Source: an uncultured Eubacteriales bacterium (GTDB lineage: Bacteria > Bacillota > Clostridia > Christensenellales > UBA1242). From it: a stretch of DNA of 64,000 nucleotides. The position numbers were made by a program, and so were the translations under genes. The notes beneath the pieces are model-generated. The model had not been told where the DNA came from. It saw nothing but the letters and a program-made list of their open reading frames with translations, and ran no database searches. Positions 27,465 to 35,330 of this stretch are shown here, in pieces (position 1 is the first letter of the stretch; each line of letters begins with the position of its first letter). Location: NCBI GenBank assembly GCA_949001935.1, contig CARJLX010000001.1:387269-451268 (forward strand), written 5' to 3'.

Positions 27465-29639
27465 ATGAAAGATGAATATAAATTGCAATTGTCAAATGTA
27501 AATAAGTTTTATAAACTTGGCAATAAAAATACCTTTCATGCACTAACCGACATAAATGTAAACTTCAAAAAAGGTGAACTAGTATCTATTATTGGTGAAA
27601 GCGGAAGCGGAAAGAGTACACTAATGAATTTGATTGGTGGGCTTGATAGCGATTTTGAAGGAGATATTATCGCTGATGGTGTAAATCTAAGAAATTTAAA
27701 TGATAAAGAACTTGATAATTATCGCAAAAATAAGGTAGGATTTGTTTTTCAATCTTTCAATCTTATTCCTCACCTAACAATCTTAGATAATGTGACAATC
27801 GCCCTAACCCTTTCCAACGAAAAAGAAAGTGTAAAAATAGAAAAAGCTACAAAACTTTTAACTCGATTAGGTCTTGAAAAACAACTAAAGAAAAAACCTA
27901 ATCAATTAAGTGGAGGACAAAAACAACGCGTTGCAATAGCAAGGGCTTTAATTAACGAGCCAGAAATAATTCTTGCCGATGAGCCAACAGGTGCACTAGA
28001 TAGTGGCACAACTATTCAAATTTTAGACATTTTAAAAGAAATTGCTGATGAAGGCAAACTTGTTATTATGGTGACTCACTCTGAAAAAGTTGCAGCCATC
28101 TCTTCTCGCGTAGTTGAAATTTCTGATGGAATGATTGTTCGAGATGAAAAAAACAAGAATTATAAAAAGGCTAAAAAGAAGACCAGTGAAGCACTTATTG
28201 AAGAAGAACCTGAACAAAAGATTATAAATAAAGTAAGTAAAAAATCTACAAAACAAAATCTTTCTCTTTGGTCTGCATTAAGACTTTCATTCCACAATAT
28301 GTGGGCTAGTAAAACTAAAAACTTACTTATGGCTTTCGGAGTTTCTATTTCAATCCTTGCAATGATAATCATGCTCTCATTTGGCTCAGGGCTTACAGAT
28401 TATATCTCGAATTTAGCCGAAGAATACAATAATCCATACTATGTTTCAATAAGTAAAAAATCAGAAAAAGGTCAAGATGGAAATGATGTCATGGGTTCAC
28501 CTATCAAACCACTTTCCTTCAATATAAAAGATAAAGACGAAAATGGCAAGGATGAGGTTGATAGATTAATCGACCAAATCAATGCAGAACTCACTAAAAA
28601 TCAAAAAGAATTTCAAATTGATAGAGAACAAAATCTTTCCTTTGGTTTTAGCGTTATGACTTATGGCACAAACACAACTTTTTCTTTTAAATGTAATGAG
28701 GAAGGTGTTTATGATCCTGAAGGAACTTTAACATCTTCAAAAGATATATTCTTTATCTACACCACCCCACCTTATTATGAAAAATCAAACATGATAGCTG
28801 GCGAACTTAGTGGAATGAACGAAGTTTTACTTTCTAAAGCCGCAGTAAAAGCTTTGGGGTTTGAAAGCCCAGAAGCTTTGGTGGAAAGTAAGCCAAAAGT
28901 TTCTATAAATATTCCCGCTCTTGGAATTAACACAGATGGAATTTCTAGCGAAGAACTTAATTTAACAGGCAATCCAACAATTTCGGGAATAATAGACGTG
29001 ACAAACCTCTTTGAAGGCTTTCCTGTTATGTATGTAAACTATAACTATTTTGCAAAATTAGTAGAATATTCACAAGAATTGACTGGCAAAACAATTCCAT
29101 TTGCACCAACTTCAATTTATATTAAAACAGATGATCCTTCAACAACCGATTTTATAACACACTATCTTGATAGTTTAGAAACATATTCTGGTGCAGTTGA
29201 ACAACAATTTGCAGGGATGTTTAATAGCATGCTTTCAACTTTCTCAATTGCACTCGCTGTAATTTCAGGCATATCTTTGCTTGTTGCTGCAATCATGATT
29301 TTAGTCGTTCTCTACATGAGCGTAACCGAAAGAACTCGTGAAATTGGCGTTCTTAAGTCAATCGGTGCTAGACGCAAAGATATAAAGAGGATTTTCTCGG
29401 CAGAAAGTTTCCTTATAGGATTATTAAGTGGAATTGTAGGCATAATTCTATCATTGGTTGTTAGCGTGATTTTAATTATTATTTTCAACGCAACACTAGG
29501 CCTTGCACCAATAAGCTTCCGCTGGTGGTACTTTGTCGGAGCTCTTGGAATAAGTATTCTTATATCTGTTCTTTCAGGTCTTTACCCTGCTTCTAAGGCT
29601 GCAAAACTTGATCCTGTTGAAAGTTTAAGACATGAATAA
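27465..29639 (+). CDS. MacB-type ABC transporter (ATPase fused to FtsX-like permease)
   Basis: 724 residues. Residues 1-235 form the ATPase: GESGSGKSTLM, LSGGQKQRVAIARAL, ILADEPTGALDS. After a charged linker there is one membrane span (about 285-305), a large outside domain and three C-terminal spans with the FtsX-like motif ERTREIGVLKSIGARRKDI. Such proteins work by mechanotransmission, driving export or sensing of peptides or lipids. It is the last gene of the MarR operon, 25 bp after the exporter pair, with AAAGGAG upstream. The operon resembles peptide-antibiotic defence modules, by inference. Confidence 0.9.
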   Translation: MKDEYKLQLSNVNKFYKLGNKNTFHALTDINVNFKKGELVSIIGESGSGKSTLMNLIGGLDSDFEGDIIADGVNLRNLNDKELDNYRKNKVGFVFQSFNLIPHLTILDNVTIALTLSNEKESVKIEKATKLLTRLGLEKQLKKKPNQLSGGQKQRVAIARALINEPEIILADEPTGALDSGTTIQILDILKEIADEGKLVIMVTHSEKVAAISSRVVEISDGMIVRDEKNKNYKKAKKKTSEALIEEEPEQKIINKVSKKSTKQNLSLWSALRLSFHNMWASKTKNLLMAFGVSISILAMIIMLSFGSGLTDYISNLAEEYNNPYYVSISKKSEKGQDGNDVMGSPIKPLSFNIKDKDENGKDEVDRLIDQINAELTKNQKEFQIDREQNLSFGFSVMTYGTNTTFSFKCNEEGVYDPEGTLTSSKDIFFIYTTPPYYEKSNMIAGELSGMNEVLLSKAAVKALGFESPEALVESKPKVSINIPALGINTDGISSEELNLTGNPTISGIIDVTNLFEGFPVMYVNYNYFAKLVEYSQELTGKTIPFAPTSIYIKTDDPSTTDFITHYLDSLETYSGAVEQQFAGMFNSMLSTFSIALAVISGISLLVAAIMILVVLYMSVTERTREIGVLKSIGARRKDIKRIFSAESFLIGLLSGIVGIILSLVVSVILIIIFNATLGLAPISFRWWYFVGALGISILISVLSGLYPASKAAKLDPVESLRHE

Positions 29640-29660
29640 TAAAATACTTTAAATTTACTA

Positions 29661-29699
29661 AAAAAGAGTCTTGACAGACTCTTTTTTGTATGTTAGAAT
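29661..29699 (+). terminator. Terminator of the ABC operon carrying the next promoter's -35
   Basis: Stem AAGAGTC/GACTCTT with loop TTGACA and a T6 run (29661-29687). TTGACA (29671-29676) followed after 17 nt by TAGAAT (29694-29699) also forms a promoter for the next gene. Both functions share the same bases. Confidence 0.7.
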
Positions 29700-29721
29700 A
29701 AACAAGTATTAGGAGAAAAAA

Positions 29722-30291
29722 ATGAAATATAAATTCATAAGAAGTCTATCAAGACATGAATTATTAAGTGATGGGAAAATTATCTTCGGAGGTTTAAATA
29801 AGGACAAGGTTCGCCAATATATCTCTAAAAATGAAGTTTTATATGTTGAAAAAGGCACAACTTACATAGACAAATACGCTTTCTTAAATATACATGGACT
29901 AAAAGAAATTTATCTTCCAAGCACTATTGAAGAGATAAAAGAAGAAGCTTTTAAAAATTGTGCTGACCTTGAAATTATACATTGTGACTCACCTATAGTA
30001 GATGTGAAAACTAGAGCTTTTAACAAGGATAAATATCTTACTGTTATTGATATGAATATGAGAGTAGAAAATGATGATATTAGTAAACTCTTCACTGGTT
30101 CTAGTGTAAACAATATTTCAAAAACATTAAAATCCTATAGACTTGCAAGGGTTGAAGATGGAACATTACAAATAATAAGTTATCAAAGAACTGATGACGA
30201 AAAAATTACTTTTAGCCCAGAAAGTACAAGTCCTATAATTATGGGATTTAACGAAGATACAAGAGAGGTCTTTGAACTTCCACAACAATAA
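29722..30291 (+). CDS. Small LRR_5 (BspA-like) repeat protein
   Basis: 189 residues with one or two leucine-rich repeats of the BspA type (LNIHGLKEIYLPSTIEEIKE then AFKNCADLEIIHCD). There is no signal peptide or membrane segment, so it appears cytoplasmic despite belonging to a repeat class often found on surfaces. Function unknown. AGGAG lies upstream and its promoter overlaps the previous terminator. A bidirectional terminator follows. Confidence 0.65.
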   Translation: MKYKFIRSLSRHELLSDGKIIFGGLNKDKVRQYISKNEVLYVEKGTTYIDKYAFLNIHGLKEIYLPSTIEEIKEEAFKNCADLEIIHCDSPIVDVKTRAFNKDKYLTVIDMNMRVENDDISKLFTGSSVNNISKTLKSYRLARVEDGTLQIISYQRTDDEKITFSPESTSPIIMGFNEDTREVFELPQQ

Positions 30292-30322
30292 AAAAAGAGA
30301 TTAAAATTTAATCTCTTTTTTT
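30290..30322. terminator. Bidirectional terminator between converging genes
   Basis: 16-bp near-perfect arms (30290-30305 and 30307-30322) with A and T tracts on the two sides. It serves the LRR protein gene and the convergent 286-aa membrane protein gene. Confidence 0.8.
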
Positions 30323-31168
30323 ATTGTCCAATTTCCCTTTTGATTTACTAGATTTTGTCTTTTTCATATTATCAATTTCTCTTTGAACAATTTCCTCTAT
30401 TTCATCTGGGACATCAAAAATTTGCTGACTATTATCCTTTTGTTTTTCAGTTGAAATTTGATTACTAGAATTTTGATTAACTACTTCACCAACTTTATAC
30501 CCTTTAGCAAGCTCATTCTCAATTGTCTTTATTCCAAGACTGCACTTAGAAAATTTGCCTATACAATAATGTATAATAAAGGCGAGAGAACCAGAAAAAT
30601 TACATAAAATATCTTCCATAGTATCTGTAACTAGTGGAACCCCAAAACCATCAATCTTTGGTCCTTGTGCAGTTTGCCCTACAAATAGATCTGCAAACCA
30701 TTCACCAAGTTCCCAAATAAGTTCAATACCCAGTGAGAAAAAGAAACAGAATAAAATGATAGCAAAAGGTTTTAGTTTATTATAATCAGTTGTTCTTGAA
30801 ATAACAAATATTCCAAGCATAGCACATAAATAACCCATGATCACATGTACAACAATATCAAGCCAAACAAAATCATTATAACCAGAAAGTAAACTACCCC
30901 AAATGCCAGCAATTATTAAATAAATTTCAATTCCAATAAAAAGTACATTTGGAACACGTGTTCTAAATATAAGTTCAAAAAGCCAAGGTGCAAGCACAGC
31001 AAAAAGCATAGTAAATCCAGCAGGTACTCTATTTCTTGGATCACCTACAACCCAAAAGTAAATTGTAAGCCCAACAATAACCACCGCAAGAATTGCCATT
31101 AAAGTTAAATTAATACTTTTAAAAATCTTATCTTTTTTAGACAAATCTTTAAACTTTACTTTTGCCAT
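30308..31168 (-). CDS. Membrane protein, YjdF/DUF2238-like
   Basis: 286 residues with about six membrane spans and a charged C-terminal cytoplasmic tail of roughly 70 residues ending in Lys/Arg. Conserved-looking polar residues in the membrane part (DIVVHVIMGYL, IELIWELGEW, DTMEDILCN) resemble the YjdF/DUF2238 family, whose function is unsettled. GGAAGGG precedes the ATG. It lies 13 bp after valS on the same strand, so it is likely the second gene of a valS operon. Confidence 0.55.
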   Translation of the reverse strand: MAKVKFKDLSKKDKIFKSINLTLMAILAVVIVGLTIYFWVVGDPRNRVPAGFTMLFAVLAPWLFELIFRTRVPNVLFIGIEIYLIIAGIWGSLLSGYNDFVWLDIVVHVIMGYLCAMLGIFVISRTTDYNKLKPFAIILFCFFFSLGIELIWELGEWFADLFVGQTAQGPKIDGFGVPLVTDTMEDILCNFSGSLAFIIHYCIGKFSKCSLGIKTIENELAKGYKVGEVVNQNSSNQISTEKQKDNSQQIFDVPDEIEEIVQREIDNMKKTKSSKSKGKLDNKKRD

Positions 31169-31180
31169 AACTTTCCCTTC

Positions 31181-33790
31181 CTAATCTTTTAAAGCTTTTA
31201 AATCATTTTGAAGTTTATTAAATAACTCTTGATTTTTTTCAAGTTTAGCCTTCTCGTTATCAACTAAACTTTGAGGTGCTTTTGCAATAAATCCTTGATT
31301 TGAAAGCATTTTATTTGAACGAGCAATTTCAAACTCTAAATTCTTTATTTCTTTTTCTAAACGCTCAATCTCTTTAGCATTGTCAACAAGTTCACCCATA
31401 GGGATAAATACAGTGGCAAGATTGCTTAAAACCTTAACACACTTTTCATCTACCTTTTCACTTTCAAGAATAGTAGCTTCAAGACCAAAGCCTAATTTTG
31501 CAATTTCTTTTAAATTCCCCTCAACCAAAGCCTTTTCTTGACCAGATAAAATATATAAATTAGTACGTTTATTATCAGGAACATTAAATTCACTTCTTGC
31601 ATTTCTTATAGCTTTTATTGTTTCAATAACAAGACTAAATTGATTTTTCAAGCCCTTCACAACGCCTGCTTTTGGGTAACAAGAAATCATAATGCTTTCG
31701 TCCTTGTTTGGAAGCTCTTGATAAATCTTTTCAGTAATAAATGGAATAAATGGGTGGAATAGTTTTAATAAACTTGTCAAAACATAAAGCAAAATATTTT
31801 GAACTACTATTTTTCTTTCTTTATCTTCCCCATAAAGATCAACTTTGGCAAGCTCAATATACCAATCGCAGAATTTGGAAATAGTAAATTCAAGCAAATT
31901 TCCAATTGCAACACCAATTGTGTATTTGTCCATAGCCTTATTTACGCTCTTGATTAAATTGTCAAGTTCACTTAAAATCCACTTATCTTTTTCTGCTAAT
32001 TTTAGTTTATTTAAATCATAAACTTTAATACCCTCTATATTTTGTAGAACAAATTTACTAGCATTGAAAAGTTTGTTGATAAAAATCTTAGCTTCTTTTG
32101 CCTTGTCTAAACTATACTTTACATCAGTACCCATGCTCATTCCGCTAACTAAACTAAGACGAAGTGCATCGGTCCCAAATTCAGCAATAACATCAAGCGG
32201 ATCAATTCCATTGCCTAAATGCTTAGACATTTTAACACCCTTTGCATCTCTAACTATTCCGTTAATAACAACATCTTTGAAAGGTACTTTACCCATAAAT
32301 TCAAGCCCAGAGAACACCATTTTTGAAACCCAGAATGTAATAATATCTGGTCCTGTGACAAGAGTATCTGTAGGATAATAATACTCTAAATCTTTGGTTT
32401 TATCTGGATAGCCAAGTGTAGAGAAAGGCCATAAAGCAGACGAAAACCATGTGTCCAAAACATCTTTGTCTTGTTCAATATGGCTTTTACCACACTTAGG
32501 ACAAACTTTAGGCTCAACTTCACTAGCGAACATATGTCCACATTCACAATAGTAAACAGGTATACGATGACCAAGCCAAATTTGACGAGAAATACACCAG
32601 TCTTGAATATTTTCAAGCCAGTTTAGATAAAACTTTTCAAAACGTTTAGGATAAAATTTAACCTCACCTTTTTTAACTGCCTCTATAGCAGGTTTAACAA
32701 GGTCTTTCATTTTAACAAACCATTGAGTTGAAATCTTAGGCTCAGTCATAGTGCCACAACGCTCACAAGTTCCAACTTGATTTTTGTATTTCTCTTTCTT
32801 TAATAAGAAACCACCCTTTTCAAGAGCCTTTTCAATAAGTGGTCTTGCTTCTATTCTATCAAGCCCAGCAAACTCACCTGCTACTTCTGTAAGTTTTCCG
32901 TCGTCACCTATACAAGAAATAATTTCAAGTTTATGACGAAGTCCTACCTCATAATCATTTGGATCATGTGCAGGCGTAATCTTAACTGCACCAGTACCAA
33001 AACCTATTTCACAATAATCATCAGCAATAAGTTTTATCTTGCGATTTACTAAAGGTAAAATTAAATCTTTTCCTATTTGACCTTCATAACGCTTGTCTTT
33101 CGGATTAACGGCAACAGCGGTATCACCAAAAAGTGTTTCGGGACGAGTTGTTGCAACCGTCACAAATCCACTGCCATCAGCAAAAGGATATTTAATATGC
33201 CATAAAAAAGTTTGTTGCTCTTTATAAACATTCTCATTATCTGATATAGATGTTTTACAACTTGGGCAATAATTTACAACACGAGTGCCTTTATAAATAA
33301 GCCCTCTATTAAAATAATCAACAAAAACATGTTTAACAGCACGACTTAAATTATCGTCCATAGTAAAAGCAAGCCTGCTCCAATCGCAGGAAACTCCAAG
33401 GGCTTTAAGTTGATCACAAATAATGTTGCCATAATCTCCATACCATTGCCAACCGCGTTTTAAAAATTCCTCTCTGCCAATACCCTCTTTAGTTAAACCT
33501 TCCTTTTTTAATGCCCTAACCAAAACCTCTTCTGTTGCAAGAGCTGCGTGGTCAGTTCCTGGAATCCAAAGTGCATTGTAGCCTTGCATTCTTTTGGTCC
33601 TAATCAAAATATCTTGAACAGTATTATTCAAAGCATGCCCAATATGAGCCTTCCCTGTCACATTTGGAGGAGGCATAACAATAGAATATTTTTTTCTATT
33701 ATCTGGCTGATTAGTAAAATAACCTTTTTCAAGCCAAGTTTGATAAATTTCTCTTTCAAAATCTTGAGGATTGTAAGTTTTGTCTAACAT
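31181..33790 (-). CDS. valS: Valyl-tRNA synthetase
   Basis: 869 residues, class I. HIGH-type motif PPNVTGKAHIGHALN at residues about 40-54, KMSKS-type motif KGVKMSKHLGN near 520, editing domain between them, and the C-terminal coiled coil typical of ValRS (KEIERLEKEIKNLEFEIA). Zinc-type Cys pairs occur at CERCGTMTEP and CECGHMF..CPKCGKSH. CGGAG upstream of the ATG acts as SD. No T-box leader is present in the 120-bp upstream gap, which mostly holds the terminator of the gene before it. Confidence 0.97.
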   Translation of the reverse strand: MLDKTYNPQDFEREIYQTWLEKGYFTNQPDNRKKYSIVMPPPNVTGKAHIGHALNNTVQDILIRTKRMQGYNALWIPGTDHAALATEEVLVRALKKEGLTKEGIGREEFLKRGWQWYGDYGNIICDQLKALGVSCDWSRLAFTMDDNLSRAVKHVFVDYFNRGLIYKGTRVVNYCPSCKTSISDNENVYKEQQTFLWHIKYPFADGSGFVTVATTRPETLFGDTAVAVNPKDKRYEGQIGKDLILPLVNRKIKLIADDYCEIGFGTGAVKITPAHDPNDYEVGLRHKLEIISCIGDDGKLTEVAGEFAGLDRIEARPLIEKALEKGGFLLKKEKYKNQVGTCERCGTMTEPKISTQWFVKMKDLVKPAIEAVKKGEVKFYPKRFEKFYLNWLENIQDWCISRQIWLGHRIPVYYCECGHMFASEVEPKVCPKCGKSHIEQDKDVLDTWFSSALWPFSTLGYPDKTKDLEYYYPTDTLVTGPDIITFWVSKMVFSGLEFMGKVPFKDVVINGIVRDAKGVKMSKHLGNGIDPLDVIAEFGTDALRLSLVSGMSMGTDVKYSLDKAKEAKIFINKLFNASKFVLQNIEGIKVYDLNKLKLAEKDKWILSELDNLIKSVNKAMDKYTIGVAIGNLLEFTISKFCDWYIELAKVDLYGEDKERKIVVQNILLYVLTSLLKLFHPFIPFITEKIYQELPNKDESIMISCYPKAGVVKGLKNQFSLVIETIKAIRNARSEFNVPDNKRTNLYILSGQEKALVEGNLKEIAKLGFGLEATILESEKVDEKCVKVLSNLATVFIPMGELVDNAKEIERLEKEIKNLEFEIARSNKMLSNQGFIAKAPQSLVDNEKAKLEKNQELFNKLQNDLKALKD

Positions 33791-33837
33791 AATTAACTCC
33801 GTTTTAATTTATACCTTCAAGTATAATTAAATTGCAA

Positions 33838-33866
33838 TAAAAAAGCAAACTATTTGAATAGTTTGC
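33838..33866 (-). terminator. Terminator of the 76-aa membrane protein gene
   Basis: GCAAACTATT with AATAGTTTGC (33845-33866) followed by a T6 run on the minus strand. Confidence 0.8.
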
Positions 33867-33913
33867 AACCTTAAAATTAAATTTTTTATATAATTAATCA
33901 AAAACCAAATCAA

Positions 33914-34144
33914 CTATTGAATAATCATAGCAATTAAAGCCGTCATAACAAGAAGAAGTGCAAAAGCCTTCAATATCAAATATAACTTATCAGAAGTGTT
34001 GATCTTTTCCACCTTTCTAACCTTTTTTGTAATAAATCCCGCTAAACAAGCCAAAACAATTCCAATCACAAGCAAAATTATTCCAACCAAAACATTAGTT
34101 TGAGTAAGTCTATTTAAAATGTTGTTATCTAAAAGTAAAGACAT
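33914..34144 (-). CDS. Small two-span membrane protein
   Basis: 76 residues. Two hydrophobic segments (about 17-39 and 54-75) are separated by a basic loop (TKKVRKVEK). No family recognised. Good SD (CGGAG) and its own terminator support a real gene. Transcribed away from the divergent substrate-binding lipoprotein gene. Confidence 0.6.
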   Translation of the reverse strand: MSLLLDNNILNRLTQTNVLVGIILLVIGIVLACLAGFITKKVRKVEKINTSDKLYLILKAFALLLVMTALIAMIIQ

Positions 34145-34272
34145 ATTTTTCTCCGTTAAAATTTTTATATCTAAATGATATCACAAAATTAAAGCCATGT
34201 CAATACTCAATTGATATTTTTTGTCACCTTAAAACACTATTTTAACATAACTTAATTTTGTGAGGAGGAAAA

Positions 34273-35280
34273 ATGAAAATAAAAAAATATCTCTCGCTCT
34301 TTTGTGCATGCCTTATGGTAGGTCTTGCTTCTTGCCTATTCATAGGATGCGGAAAAGACGATAACCATATAGAAGTTAATGAAGTAACACATTCAATCTT
34401 CTATGCACCTTTCTATGCTGCAATCAACAAAGGTTTCTTTGAAGATGAAGGTTTATCAATTACACTTTCAAATGGTCAAGGAAGCGATGTTTCAATGACT
34501 GCACTTCTTTCTGGTGACGCAGACATAATTCTAGCTGGTCCAGAAACCGTAGTTTATTCATCAAAGACTAAAGATAGCCCAAAAGTTTTTGGTCAATTAA
34601 CTCAAAAAGATGGCTCTTTTATCGTTTCAAAAACAGACGACCAAAATTTTACCCTCGATATGCTTAGAGGAAAAACAATTATTGGCGGAAGAGCTGGTGG
34701 ACTTCCTGCAATGACGCTTCAATATGTTATTCAAAAAGCAGGATTAACAATAGGTACAGATACAGCAAATGGTCAAGTGAACCTTCGTACAGATGTAAGC
34801 TTTGGTGACATTGCTTCTGTATATCAAACATCAAATGCCGAGTATTGTACCCTCTTTGAGCCAACAGCAACTGCTATGGTAAATCAAAATAAAGGTCATA
34901 TTGTGTCAACAGTAGGTGCTCAATCTGGCTTAGTCCCATACACATGCTTCATTGCAAAAGAAAGCTATCTCAAAAATAAAAGCGACAAGGCAGAAAAATT
35001 CTTAAGAGCAGTTATGCGAGGTTATGAGTTTGTTTCAACAGCAAATCCAACAGAAGTTGCAAAAGCTCTTGAACCTTCTTTTATTGGCACATCACTTGCA
35101 GACCTAGAAGTCGCAGTTAAACAATATGTTGCAATTGATGCATGGTGCTCTAATCCTGCGATGACAGAAACATCTTATAATAAACTTGTTGAGATTATAA
35201 ATAACTATAAACCAACAACAGCACCAACATTTGTAGAAGCCGTAGACAATACGATCGCAAATAAATTAATGGCTGGCTAA
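34273..35280 (+). CDS. Solo ABC substrate-binding lipoprotein (NMT1/THI5-like)
   Basis: 335 residues. Signal peptide with lipobox LFIGC (Cys about residue 26), so lipidated by Lgt. The mature part has the SsuA/ThiY-type start (YAPFYAAINKGFFEDEGLSI) and later LRGKTIIGGRAGG. These proteins bind taurine, nitrate, pyrimidine or riboflavin precursors for an ABC importer. No permease or ATPase gene lies beside it, so its partner is elsewhere or it acts alone. GAGGAG precedes the ATG. A strong terminator follows. Confidence 0.85.
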   Translation: MKIKKYLSLFCACLMVGLASCLFIGCGKDDNHIEVNEVTHSIFYAPFYAAINKGFFEDEGLSITLSNGQGSDVSMTALLSGDADIILAGPETVVYSSKTKDSPKVFGQLTQKDGSFIVSKTDDQNFTLDMLRGKTIIGGRAGGLPAMTLQYVIQKAGLTIGTDTANGQVNLRTDVSFGDIASVYQTSNAEYCTLFEPTATAMVNQNKGHIVSTVGAQSGLVPYTCFIAKESYLKNKSDKAEKFLRAVMRGYEFVSTANPTEVAKALEPSFIGTSLADLEVAVKQYVAIDAWCSNPAMTETSYNKLVEIINNYKPTTAPTFVEAVDNTIANKLMAG

Positions 35281-35282
35281 AT

Positions 35283-35326
35283 AAAAAATATATTGAATTT
35301 CTTTTTATAAATTCAATATATTTTTT
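35283..35326. terminator. Bidirectional terminator between converging genes
   Basis: 16-bp perfect arms (35283-35298 and 35311-35326) with A and T tracts outside. It separates the solo binding-protein gene from the convergent GLUG surface gene. Confidence 0.8.
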
Positions 35327-35330
35327 ATTA

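Noticed and set aside
33791..33913. T-box leader before valS
   Set aside because: The region is short and holds only the terminator of the upstream small gene. No T-box bulge or specifier loop was visible.
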